From Lachnospiraceae bacterium UBA1753 (GTDB lineage Bacteria > Bacillota > Clostridia > Lachnospirales > Lachnospiraceae): a stretch of 9,101 nt of DNA. Positions 1-6,913 of this stretch are shown in pieces. A model generated the notes under the pieces. It was not told the DNA's origin, searched no databases, and saw only the letters and a program-made list of their open reading frames with translations. The DNA lies in NCBI GenBank assembly GCA_002317595.1, contig DCHL01000002.1, forward strand, positions 1-9,101. Direction: 5' to 3'. A program made the position numbers and the translations under genes. The first letter of the stretch is position 1; every line of letters starts with the position of its first letter.

Positions 1-191
1 ACAAAGAGCGAGATATTTTTTACTCCGAGATACTCACTGAGCCTCTCCTGGAGTTCATTATGCTTTTTTCCAAAATTTGTGAGCCAGGCAGAATCCCAGA
101 TATCCTTTATCTCCTCCGCATACTCCTCAAACTCAGGCATCGAAGACCTGGTGACAAGCACCGGCTTCTCGCGCTTACTTTTTTCACTCAT
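1..191 (-). CDS. DegT/DnrJ/EryC1-type sugar aminotransferase, N-terminal fragment
   Basis: Partial gene: 63 residues from the ATG at 191, running off the left edge. Members of this family are PLP enzymes of about 370-400 residues that transaminate keto groups of nucleotide-activated deoxy sugars. The fragment matches the usual family N-terminus: a VTRSSMPEFEEY segment (residues 13-24), then IWDSAWLTNFGKKHNELQER (31-50) and LSEYLGVKNISLF (51-63). These correspond to the first helix, the W-LTN-G motif and the 'LAEYLGVKH' element of the family. The PLP lysine and other active-site residues lie outside the window. The start is well supported: AGGAAGGAA lies 6 bases upstream, and the ATG shares its A with the TAA stop of the preceding glycosyltransferase gene (TAATG), which implies translational coupling. 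In context it probably supplies an amino-sugar donor for the cluster. The specific sugar and the position aminated (3 or 4) cannot be read from this fragment. Confidence 0.85.
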   Translation of the reverse strand, partial: MSEKSKREKPVLVTRSSMPEFEEYAEEIKDIWDSAWLTNFGKKHNELQERLSEYLGVKNISLF

Positions 192-1180
192 TATTTCTTC
201 CTTCCTGTAAGCACGGTCTTCACAATGACTCCGATTGTGTAGGGCCAGAGAAGTGTAAGCTTATCACCTCTCATGACGTGCTTTATGTTGTAACCAAAGA
301 GCTCCTTCATCAGCGAGTAGGTCTCGCTGCAGGGTCTCTTGATAAAAATTGACACAGCTGTCACATAATCCTTGTACGCAAGGTTCCTGCCGTAATCAGT
401 GAGGCCGAAGTTCTCCTCGCACCACTGAAGCAGGCGCCTCTTTGTGAGGCAGTCCTCCGCCATCTGATTTCTCATGAGCTTCAGGGAGTTCCAGTTTCCC
501 TCACCGCTCTTTTCGATAAAGCGCCATGCACTCATGACTTCCTTCATCCTGAAGATCTTGCCCTGCATCAGCAGGAACAGAAGGATTACTCCATCATCAA
601 GGAAATCGTGGGCCTTGTAGAGGATTGTGTAATCGTACTTTCCCTCTTTGAAAAAATTACGGCTCACAACCGTGGCAGTCTGTCCAGGCCAGCAGGGCTG
701 GCTCTTGTAATCCTCCATAGTAAAATCTCCGTCCCAATCGTAGAGAGATAAGGGTTTTACATCTGTCAGGAGCTCGTCATTCTTTCCAACAGTTATGCAG
801 GTATGTGTGCATCCCATATAGTCAGCATGGGAATCCAGGAAATCCACCTGCTTCTGAAGCTTGTGGGTATCTGTCCAGTAATCATCACCCTCAAGGAAGG
901 CAAGATACTCACCACGGCAGTGCATTCCTGTGTCGTACACATTCATGGTTGGCCTGCCGAAATTTTTCTCCCTGAAAAGAAGTACGAACTTGTCAGGATA
1001 CTTCTCTTTGTACTCTATCAGAATAGCCCGTGTGTTGTCGGTCGAGCAGTCCTCACCGACTACTATCTCATACTCGAAATCACATTCCTGCATGAGGATT
1101 CCGTCAAGGGACCTGCGCAGATAGGGCTCATGGTTGTAGGTGATGAAGAGCACACTGAGCTTGGTATTTTTTTCATCCAT
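191..1180 (-). CDS. GT2 family glycosyltransferase (GT-A fold)
   Basis: A 329-residue cytoplasmic or membrane-associated glycosyltransferase that probably transfers a sugar from a nucleotide donor to the growing glycan. From the chosen start, the N-terminal Rossmann-like strand is LSVLFITYNHEPYLRRSLDG (8-27). IVVGEDCSTDNT (39-50) carries the nucleotide-binding acidic residues, and YLAFLEGDDYW (92-102) holds the DxD-type metal site at GDD 98-100. HDFLDDG (191-197) is a candidate for the catalytic-acid region. The C-terminus (about 305-329) is hydrophobic and then basic, and could hold the enzyme at the membrane. An upstream ATG at 1213 would add 11 residues, overlap the ABC gene and lack a ribosome site. 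The ATG at 1180 has AAGGAGAGG ending 7 bases before it and starts 4 bases after the ABC stop. Donor and acceptor are unknown. An A7 run lies in codons 3-5. Confidence 0.9.
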   Translation of the reverse strand: MDEKNTKLSVLFITYNHEPYLRRSLDGILMQECDFEYEIVVGEDCSTDNTRAILIEYKEKYPDKFVLLFREKNFGRPTMNVYDTGMHCRGEYLAFLEGDDYWTDTHKLQKQVDFLDSHADYMGCTHTCITVGKNDELLTDVKPLSLYDWDGDFTMEDYKSQPCWPGQTATVVSRNFFKEGKYDYTILYKAHDFLDDGVILLFLLMQGKIFRMKEVMSAWRFIEKSGEGNWNSLKLMRNQMAEDCLTKRRLLQWCEENFGLTDYGRNLAYKDYVTAVSIFIKRPCSETYSLMKELFGYNIKHVMRGDKLTLLWPYTIGVIVKTVLTGRKK

Positions 1181-1184
1181 CGTG

Positions 1185-2927
1185 TTACCTCTCCTTATAC
1201 ACCTGCCCTGCATCTACTCTGTAGACATGCTCGCAGTTCTCTATCGTGGTAAGCCTGTGGGCTATTATTATCAGTGTCTTCCTGCCGTGGAGTCTGTCAA
1301 TCGCCTCCATTACAGCAGTCTCTGTCTCCGTATCGAGGGCCGAGGTCGCCTCATCGAGCACAAGAATCTCAGGGTCCCCGTAGAGGGCTCTTGCAATTCC
1401 GATTCGCTGCCTCTGCCCGCCTGACAGACGCACTCCTCTCTCTCCTACTTCTGTATCGAGGCCATCGGGGAGCGTCTTCACATAATCAGCAAGCTGCGCT
1501 TCAGAGAGCGCCTTCCATACCATCTCCTCATCGATATCCTCATCAGGAATACCAAAGGCGACATTGTTCCTTATCGTCTCATCCGCCAGGTAGATAGCCT
1601 GTGGAATGTATGCAAGCTTTCTCGACCACTTTATGGGATGCTCATGGACATTCATCGTTCCATAGTTCACGGAACCTGACGTAGGTGTCAGGATTCCAAG
1701 GATGATATCTGCAAGGGTGGACTTTCCTGCACCGGACGCACCGATAAGTCCCACAGACTCGCCGAGAGGAATATCGAGGGATACACCCTTTAGGACATCC
1801 CGCTCTGTGTGTGGATATCTGAAGGTCAGATCCCTGACTGAGATGGCAGAGGGGTGCTCCTCCAGCATGGCCTTATCACCTGTCTTTGCATCCTCGATCT
1901 CCACATCCACCATGTCCTCAGTATCCTTGATATCTCTGTAGATGAGGTCTGCTGATGGCTTTAAGAAAATAATCAGATTGAGGTAATTGTTTATCTTAGA
2001 TACTGAAGGAAGGAGCTTGACGGCTGCAACAACGAAAGCCGCAAGCTGCGGTACCATATCCGTGAGGTCCGTTCCCTGAAGAATCTTGAGAAGGATGACA
2101 ACAAGGATAGCTCCCACGCATACAGTCTCAATGAAGTACTTGGGTGCCTGTCCCAGCACATTGTTGTTCCTCACTGCGCGCATCTTCTTCTCGCCGCAGC
2201 CTGTGAAAGCATCCACAAAATACTTTTCCCTATGGAGAATCTTGATATCCTTAACAGCACCCAGTGCCTGGTTTATTGACTGATGCATCTTGCCGTCATA
2301 CACCTGGTTATCCTGGCCATATTTTTTCGCCTTGCCCTTGAAGAGCAGCATGTAAAGACCTGTGAACACCCCGAGAATGAGCACCACTGACACTGTGATG
2401 AACCAGTCCACCACCAGAAGGTAAATGCACAGAAGCGCCGAGATAAGGCACTCTGAGAACATACAGAAAACGGACAGCAGCATCTGGAAGAAACGCTCTG
2501 AATCAAGCATAACATTCCTCACCATCTCCGCTGAGTTGTTGTCAAGGTGGTAGGTGTAGGGCTTCTTCAGGTAGCAGTCAATCAGTCTGGCTGAAAGCTT
2601 AAGCTGGTTGCTGAATATGAAGCTGTACTGCACATAGTTTATCCACAGAAGGTATATATTTTTTACAAGATATACACAGATGAGGCCCGCTACTACCAGC
2701 ATGAAAAACTGCTGGTCCGAGCTCATTCCAAATCCATCATACACAGCACTGAGCAGGGCATTCTTATGTATGGTGGACGGGTTGGTGATGAGCGACACGA
2801 GACTTGTGATAAGTCCGATTCCAAGAAGCTCAAAGATGGCCCCTATGGTGAGTCCTATCGTCAGCAGCACAGCACCAAACTTCTGCCTTCTGTTAAATAT
2901 GTAATTTACTTTTGCTAAAATATTCAT
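1185..2927 (-). CDS. ABC exporter, fused membrane and ATPase domains, PglK/MsbA-like
   Basis: A 580-residue half-transporter expected to act as a homodimer in the cytoplasmic membrane. The N-terminal membrane domain has about six hydrophobic segments (roughly 17-46, 73-98, 148-170, 171-197, 264-284, 290-312), and GAVKDIKILHREKYF (223-237) looks like a coupling-helix region. The ATPase domain begins near 360. Walker A is GASGAGKS (396-403), the Q-loop is in YIPQ (Q443), the signature is LSGGQ (501-505), Walker B is ILVLDE (521-526) and the H-loop is H557. All are intact, so it should be active. The N-terminus and coupling region resemble PglK-type flippases of lipid-linked oligosaccharides more than peptide or drug exporters. 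With glycosyltransferases on both sides, flipping a lipid-linked glycan is the likely role (inference). A multidrug or lipid A-type MsbA role is less likely here. The ATG is preceded by GGAAAG at 8 bases and starts 20 bases after the upstream stop. Confidence 0.92.
   Translation of the reverse strand: MNILAKVNYIFNRRQKFGAVLLTIGLTIGAIFELLGIGLITSLVSLITNPSTIHKNALLSAVYDGFGMSSDQQFFMLVVAGLICVYLVKNIYLLWINYVQYSFIFSNQLKLSARLIDCYLKKPYTYHLDNNSAEMVRNVMLDSERFFQMLLSVFCMFSECLISALLCIYLLVVDWFITVSVVLILGVFTGLYMLLFKGKAKKYGQDNQVYDGKMHQSINQALGAVKDIKILHREKYFVDAFTGCGEKKMRAVRNNNVLGQAPKYFIETVCVGAILVVILLKILQGTDLTDMVPQLAAFVVAAVKLLPSVSKINNYLNLIIFLKPSADLIYRDIKDTEDMVDVEIEDAKTGDKAMLEEHPSAISVRDLTFRYPHTERDVLKGVSLDIPLGESVGLIGASGAGKSTLADIILGILTPTSGSVNYGTMNVHEHPIKWSRKLAYIPQAIYLADETIRNNVAFGIPDEDIDEEMVWKALSEAQLADYVKTLPDGLDTEVGERGVRLSGGQRQRIGIARALYGDPEILVLDEATSALDTETETAVMEAIDRLHGRKTLIIIAHRLTTIENCEHVYRVDAGQVYKER
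1188..1196 (-). promoter_or_regulatory. Shine-Dalgarno site that sets the GT2 start at 1180
   Basis: Read on the minus strand the site is AAGGAGAGG, ending 7 bases before the ATG at 1180. It overlaps the last codons of the ABC transporter gene. No such site precedes the in-frame ATG at 1213, so the shorter protein is preferred. Confidence 0.8.
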
Positions 2928-2947
2928 CTACTATGCTTTCCGTAAAA

Positions 2948-4840
2948 TCAAAGTTTCTTGAGAACAGCCTTCTCCCAGAGGTAGGGATATAATGAGCTCC
3001 AGGCCTGCTCGCCCATTGCAAAGGAAGCGGCCGGGTCTGAAATAACTGTCTCTATATTTTTTCTCACAGCAGCCGGATCAATCAGGTCGCACTGCGCAAA
3101 ATCCTGGCTCGTGACTATGTCCGTGAAGTACTCCTTCATGGGGCCCTTCATCCACTCAACTATCGGTGTGTTGAAACCAATCTTCGTCCGCCTGAAGGCA
3201 ATATCCTGCGGCATGTAGGGAGCCATGGCATCCCTTATAATGGACTTTGAGTAGCCGTTGTGAAGCTTTGACTGCCAGCCGATGGAGAAGGCGTACTCCA
3301 CAACCCTGTAGTCCATGAAGGGCATTCTGATCTCCACCCCGCTGGCCATTGAGTAATGGTCATAGTTTCTAAGTAGTGTTGGCAGGATTGTCTCATGGGT
3401 TGACACATATAGAATCTGGTTCAGTGTGTCGAGATTCTCGAAGCCGTCAAGCTGCTTTGAGCGGATCTCGTACTTTCCTCTGCTGCCTCTGAGCTTCTTC
3501 TTAAGCTCCCTCTTATAGTACTGCATCAGCACAGCACTCTTACTCCTGTTCTTGAGGGAGATATTGGTGCCATCATCGGGGAAGCTGTTGATGTAGGCCT
3601 CCAGAATCATATCCCTGTCCTTCCTGTTGTGGCCCGCATCCTTCAGCGCGTTGATGAAGTCAAAGGTGTAGCCTCCAAAGAGCTCATCCGCACCATGTCC
3701 GTCAATCGTAACCAACGTACCATTTTCCCTGAGGGCGTGATAGAGCTCCATCATCGGAATCGGACTGGTGAGATATACATCCTCAAAGTTGAAAAGATAT
3801 TCATCGAGTCTGTCAATCGCCTTGGCAGGGTCAATCACAACCTCAGTACTCTCGATGCCCAGGAAGTCCGTGACAGCCCGTGCATACCTGCTCTCGTCAA
3901 GCGCGGTTCCTGGGAATGTCGCGACAAAGGCGTGCTGCCAGTCCTGATTCATTCTTGCCTCAGGGCTGTTCTTCGATAGGTGCGACATTGCACAGATGGT
4001 GGCAGATGAATCAAGTCCGCCAGAAAGTGCAGTTCCAACTGTGACATCCGATCTCATCCTGATCTTGCAGGCATCAAGGAACAGCTCCCTGAACTGCTCG
4101 ACCTGCTCATAATAATTATCGGGAACCTCGTGAACATGTGCGAGAGTATTGTAGAAGCTCTTTATCTTGAAATCGGGAACCTGCGTGCTCGCATTCAGGA
4201 TACCGTATGACCCTGCCGGGAATCTGTGGATACCTTCAATAACGCATCTGTCAGTACTCTCATAGAGCGTCATCTGCTCAGGGTCAGTAACAAGCTCTCT
4301 GTCAGCTCTTACATTCTTCATAAGGGGTGTGAGGGCCTTCATCTCTGAAGCAAAGGCAAACTGCGTGTGTGCCCCGTCAACCCAGGTGTAAAAGAGCGGC
4401 TTCACGCCGTATCTGTCCCTCGACAGGAATAGTTCCCTCTTCTCTCTGTCCCACACGGCAAAGGTCCACATGCCGTTCAGCCTCTCAAGACACTTCTCGC
4501 CCCACTCAATGTAGGCAAGGAGCAGAACCTCAGTATCTGAATCACTCTTGAAGGAATAACCCTTCCTGATGAGCTCATCCCTTATCTCAAGGAAGTTGTA
4601 AATCTCACCATTGAACACGATCACATATCTGTCGTAGGGACCTACCATAGGCTGTGTTCCAGCATCAGTCAGGTCTATGATGGACAGTCTTCTGTGTCCC
4701 AGGGTTACCTGGCCTCTTCCGCCTTCATCCTCCTGCCAGATGCCGCCGCCATCGGGGCCTCTGTGGATAAGACGGTCAAGGCACCTGTAGGCCTCTTCCT
4801 TTTCTGTTTTCCTATTAATTATTCCAAGTATTCCACACAT
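2948..4840 (-). CDS. AsnB-like glutamine-dependent amidotransferase
   Basis: A 630-residue protein with the two-domain layout of glutamine-hydrolysing asparagine synthetase (E. coli AsnB is about 554). The N-terminal class II glutaminase has nucleophile Cys2 (MCGILGI), RLSIID (51-56), FNGE (76-79) and SDTE (101-104), so ammonia release should work. The C-terminal ATP-pyrophosphatase domain has the PP-loop SGGLDSS (273-279), GHGADELFGGY (381-391) and the MASGVEIRMPFMD block (498-510). Canonical synthetases read GEGSDE or GEGADE at 381-386; here the Glu is His382, a sign of altered substrate or chemistry. In glycan clusters such homologues are thought to amidate sugar acids or other carboxylates, and that role is proposed here. 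A plain housekeeping AsnB cannot be excluded, and asnB is not used as a symbol for that reason. The start has GAGG 8 bases upstream. The gap to the preceding gene is 50 bases, with nothing evident in it. Confidence 0.88.
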   Translation of the reverse strand: MCGILGIINRKTEKEEAYRCLDRLIHRGPDGGGIWQEDEGGRGQVTLGHRRLSIIDLTDAGTQPMVGPYDRYVIVFNGEIYNFLEIRDELIRKGYSFKSDSDTEVLLLAYIEWGEKCLERLNGMWTFAVWDREKRELFLSRDRYGVKPLFYTWVDGAHTQFAFASEMKALTPLMKNVRADRELVTDPEQMTLYESTDRCVIEGIHRFPAGSYGILNASTQVPDFKIKSFYNTLAHVHEVPDNYYEQVEQFRELFLDACKIRMRSDVTVGTALSGGLDSSATICAMSHLSKNSPEARMNQDWQHAFVATFPGTALDESRYARAVTDFLGIESTEVVIDPAKAIDRLDEYLFNFEDVYLTSPIPMMELYHALRENGTLVTIDGHGADELFGGYTFDFINALKDAGHNRKDRDMILEAYINSFPDDGTNISLKNRSKSAVLMQYYKRELKKKLRGSRGKYEIRSKQLDGFENLDTLNQILYVSTHETILPTLLRNYDHYSMASGVEIRMPFMDYRVVEYAFSIGWQSKLHNGYSKSIIRDAMAPYMPQDIAFRRTKIGFNTPIVEWMKGPMKEYFTDIVTSQDFAQCDLIDPAAVRKNIETVISDPAASFAMGEQAWSSLYPYLWEKAVLKKL

Positions 4841-4890
4841 AGAAAATACCTCATATATCTTTTCCCGCTGTCCCTATATCATGCCAGGAA

Positions 4891-6093
4891 TTACTTTATC
4901 TTTTCCCTGATTCTCTTTTTCAGAATCTCAAGGCCGTATTTTGCCTTGAAAGCACGGTAGTTATAGAGGAGCCTGTCTGACTTGTCGACCTTAGGCGCAT
5001 CACCCTTTTCTGAAAGGTCGTACTGGAAAAAATCATTGCCCGGAATCTCTTCAATAATATTTGCCTCAAGGGGCCGAAGGACTCTTCCGTAGCTCTTTAC
5101 AACCTTATAGGGCAGTGACTGCGAGGAGATCAAGGTCCTGTTCTTTGAAGGTCCATCGCCTGTCATATCAGTTAAGGCGCTCTTCTTCCCGTAGAGGTCA
5201 AGCTCTGCCTCCTGCAGGATTCTCTCATTCTCAAAATACGCATCATAGACTGCACCTGACTCATCGAGAGAACTGAAGCTGTAATTTTTTCCGCCCATAA
5301 GAAGCGGAACCTGGAGGTCACACTGCTGACCCATGTCATGGGTTCCCGCGTCGGAAAAATTAGTAGTGAGGGACACTCTTGGATAGAGGAAATACTTATT
5401 TTTCTCCACCATGTATCTTATGAAGAATTTAAGCCACGACTTGTCTCCCCAGCCACACACATTGGCGGGAACTGTCTTTATTCTTGTAAAACCGCTTCCA
5501 TCAGGCACCTTCACAGGGGCACTGACATCCGCCGTACTGCTATTCTTCTCATACCACTCTCTGAAGCCCCTCCACTGGTCTGCCGTGAAGGCCTGTCCCC
5601 AGGAGGAGGCAAACTGGAAATAGTAATTATCATATCCGTCTGCAATAGCCTCAAAGGGCTCCCTTGCATGGACATTGAGGAGGTGATTGTAGAGCGAAAC
5701 TCCCGCAATCCTCGCATCTGACCTGGTCTTCTCAAGGGCTGCCACGGCATACTCATAGAAGTGCGGGCTCACATAGAGGTCGTCCTCCAGAAGAATGGCA
5801 CTTCCGTACTCGCAGGCATACTCAGAGCACTCAAATACATGCTTCTTAAGTCCCAGGTTCTGCTCATGGATCCTGACAGTCTTGTCGCCATGGGTCCACA
5901 CAAACTCCCTGGCAGTCTCCTCCACCTTCGAATTATCGCTCTTATCAATGCTGATGATGAGCCTGATATCCTCCGCGGGATATGAAGCTCTCTCAACCGA
6001 GCGAAGCAGACGGCGGAGCGAAACCTCACGATTGTATGCAATTACAACTATTACCGGTCTTGTCAATATCTCTACATTCTCTAAAGCGGACAT
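4891..6093 (-). CDS. Glycosyltransferase resembling GNT-I (GT13-like), GT-A fold
   Basis: About 400 residues from the ATG at 6093. The N-terminal domain is GT-A: RPVIVVIAYN (12-21) is the first strand, and LLEDDLYVSPHFYEY (101-115) contains the metal-binding EDD at 103-105. That block, followed by VSLYNH (132-137), a tryptophan-rich SSWGQAFTADQW (163-174) and SDAGTHD (247-253), recalls the layout of eukaryotic N-acetylglucosaminyltransferase I, which has VVVEDDLEVAPDFFEYF and a GLGW loop. The match is by eye only. GWGDKSW (214-220) may belong to the acceptor pocket. The last ~140 residues (261-400) are charged, not recognised, and end in a basic tail. The start is uncertain. An in-frame ATG at 6120 would add nine residues (MSKKRSGLR) but its A is the last base of a 9-bp stem. 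The ATG at 6093 sits in a hairpin loop. A TTG at 6066 would also suit the fold. None has a good Shine-Dalgarno site. Donor and acceptor are unknown. Confidence 0.8.
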   Translation of the reverse strand: MSALENVEILTRPVIVVIAYNREVSLRRLLRSVERASYPAEDIRLIISIDKSDNSKVEETAREFVWTHGDKTVRIHEQNLGLKKHVFECSEYACEYGSAILLEDDLYVSPHFYEYAVAALEKTRSDARIAGVSLYNHLLNVHAREPFEAIADGYDNYYFQFASSWGQAFTADQWRGFREWYEKNSSTADVSAPVKVPDGSGFTRIKTVPANVCGWGDKSWLKFFIRYMVEKNKYFLYPRVSLTTNFSDAGTHDMGQQCDLQVPLLMGGKNYSFSSLDESGAVYDAYFENERILQEAELDLYGKKSALTDMTGDGPSKNRTLISSQSLPYKVVKSYGRVLRPLEANIIEEIPGNDFFQYDLSEKGDAPKVDKSDRLLYNYRAFKAKYGLEILKKRIREKIK

Positions 6094-6106
6094 TCGCAAT
6101 CCGCTT
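6084..6106. repeat. Inverted repeat with candidate start codon in its loop
   Basis: Seven-base perfect arms, AAGCGGA (6084-6090) and TCCGCTT (6100-6106), enclose a 9-base loop. On the minus-strand transcript the loop contains the ATG at 6093, the favoured start of the GNT-I-like gene. The arms share the GCGAAGC/GCTTCGC word style of the neighbouring larger hairpin, so both may belong to one inserted palindromic element. The coordinates and pairing are read directly; any role is inference. Confidence 0.6.
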
Positions 6107-6119
6107 CGCTTCTTGCTCA

Positions 6120-6154
6120 TGAACGCAGGCTGCTTCGCAGCTTGTCTGCGTTCA
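6120..6154. repeat. Nested hairpin, REP-like palindrome
   Basis: Outer arms TGAACGCAG (6120-6128) and CTGCGTTCA (6146-6154) match perfectly over 9 bases. Inside is a second stem, GCTGC (6129-6133) with GCAGC (6137-6141), closed by a TTC loop, with a 4-base TTGT bulge. It lies in the only sizeable intergenic interval between the acetyltransferase and GNT-I-like genes. On the transcript the T run precedes the stem instead of following it, so it is not a simple intrinsic terminator for this operon. It could be a REP-type interspersed repeat, an RNA processing or stability element, or a block on initiation at the ATG at 6120. Confidence 0.7.
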
Positions 6155-6189
6155 AAAAATGATTAGTTATCATGTCACTGTGGCATATT

Positions 6190-6900
6190 CTACAGTCTGA
6201 ACTTGTCAACAGCTTCAAAGTTCCCACTGCTCACAAGCTCGCGAAGGCGTTCTTCGTCAAGCTCCCACCACTTGGAGGACTTTACCATCAGCATGTCGTC
6301 CTCGTCGGTAAAGCGCCTGCCAATGAGCTTAGCTGGCACGCCGCCGTAAATCCCATAGGGTTCAAGATCCGTGTTGACCACTGCGCCCGCTGCCACGATT
6401 GCACCGTCCCCTATTGTGACGCCTTCGAGAAGTGTCACTCTCGCGCCAATCCACACATCGTTGCCGATTACCACTCTGAAGGGTGTCTCTGAGACATATT
6501 TCTCTTCAGTGAAGGTTGTCTTATCAGCGTAGGTGAAGCCCTCCGCTGCAGAGGCTGAATAAAATGCAGGATGCGTCGATACTGCATCCCTAGAAGGATG
6601 GAGTCCAAATGCACAGGTAATCTCTGGCCCAATTGAACAGTACCTTCCAACGAAGGTCTCAACAAGCCTCCCACCCTCTGCGACATAGGAACCATATCCC
6701 AATGTCGTCCTGGTGAGGTACACGTTCCTGCCAAGGTAGTTCCTGCCCATGAGCCTTGAGCCCTTGTTCATATAGGTCCCCTGCTTCATCACACTCTTTG
6801 TGCTAAGCTCAGTGCCCATTCTTACGAAGGGATATACCAACGAGCGGTACAGCCCAGAAGCAACCTCTTCAATTTTTCTCCCAAGAAATCCTCTGCTCAT
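6190..6900 (-). CDS. Left-handed beta-helix (hexapeptide) acetyltransferase, XAT/CatB type
   Basis: A 236-residue acyl-CoA-dependent acetyltransferase, expected to be a trimer in the cytoplasm. Hexapeptide-repeat sequence runs from about 45 to 95 and again from VVIGNDVWIGARVTLLEGV (143-161) through IGDGAIVAAGAVVNTDLEPYGIYGGVPAKLIGRR (163-196). Between them a loop of about 45 residues contains HPSRDAVSTHPAFY (101-114). The equivalent His in xenobiotic acetyltransferases is the catalytic base, so His101 is the likely candidate. The C-terminal SSKWWELDEERLREL (208-222) is the typical CatB/Vat-like tail. Although the class is named for chloramphenicol and streptogramin resistance, the setting among glycosyltransferases points to O- or N-acetylation of a sugar (inference). 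The ATG follows the upstream TAG by 13 bases, with only a weak GAGAAGAG ribosome site, so it is probably coupled to the fucosyltransferase gene. An antibiotic-resistance role is not supported by context. Confidence 0.88.
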   Translation of the reverse strand: MSRGFLGRKIEEVASGLYRSLVYPFVRMGTELSTKSVMKQGTYMNKGSRLMGRNYLGRNVYLTRTTLGYGSYVAEGGRLVETFVGRYCSIGPEITCAFGLHPSRDAVSTHPAFYSASAAEGFTYADKTTFTEEKYVSETPFRVVIGNDVWIGARVTLLEGVTIGDGAIVAAGAVVNTDLEPYGIYGGVPAKLIGRRFTDEDDMLMVKSSKWWELDEERLRELVSSGNFEAVDKFRL

Positions 6901-6913
6901 CTCAAACTCTTCT

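Noticed and set aside
1181..1213. Upstream in-frame ATG at 1213 for the GT2 gene
   Set aside because: It would overlap the ABC gene by 29 bases, has no Shine-Dalgarno site, and adds a non-conserved MQGRCIRRGNT before the protein's real first strand.
803..1597. Overlapping plus-strand frames of 94-149 residues
   Set aside because: All are antisense to the GT2 and ABC genes, low-complexity or motif-free, and not arranged as an operon.
6154..6173. Terminator-like ATGAT/ATCAT stem followed by six T on the minus strand
   Set aside because: The stem is only 5 bp with a single G:C pair, too weak to call an intrinsic terminator in the middle of an otherwise continuous operon. Some attenuation cannot be excluded.
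6190..6900. Chloramphenicol or streptogramin resistance acetyltransferase
   Set aside because: The family similarity is real, but a location between glycosyltransferase genes fits sugar acetylation better, and there is no sign of a mobile resistance unit.
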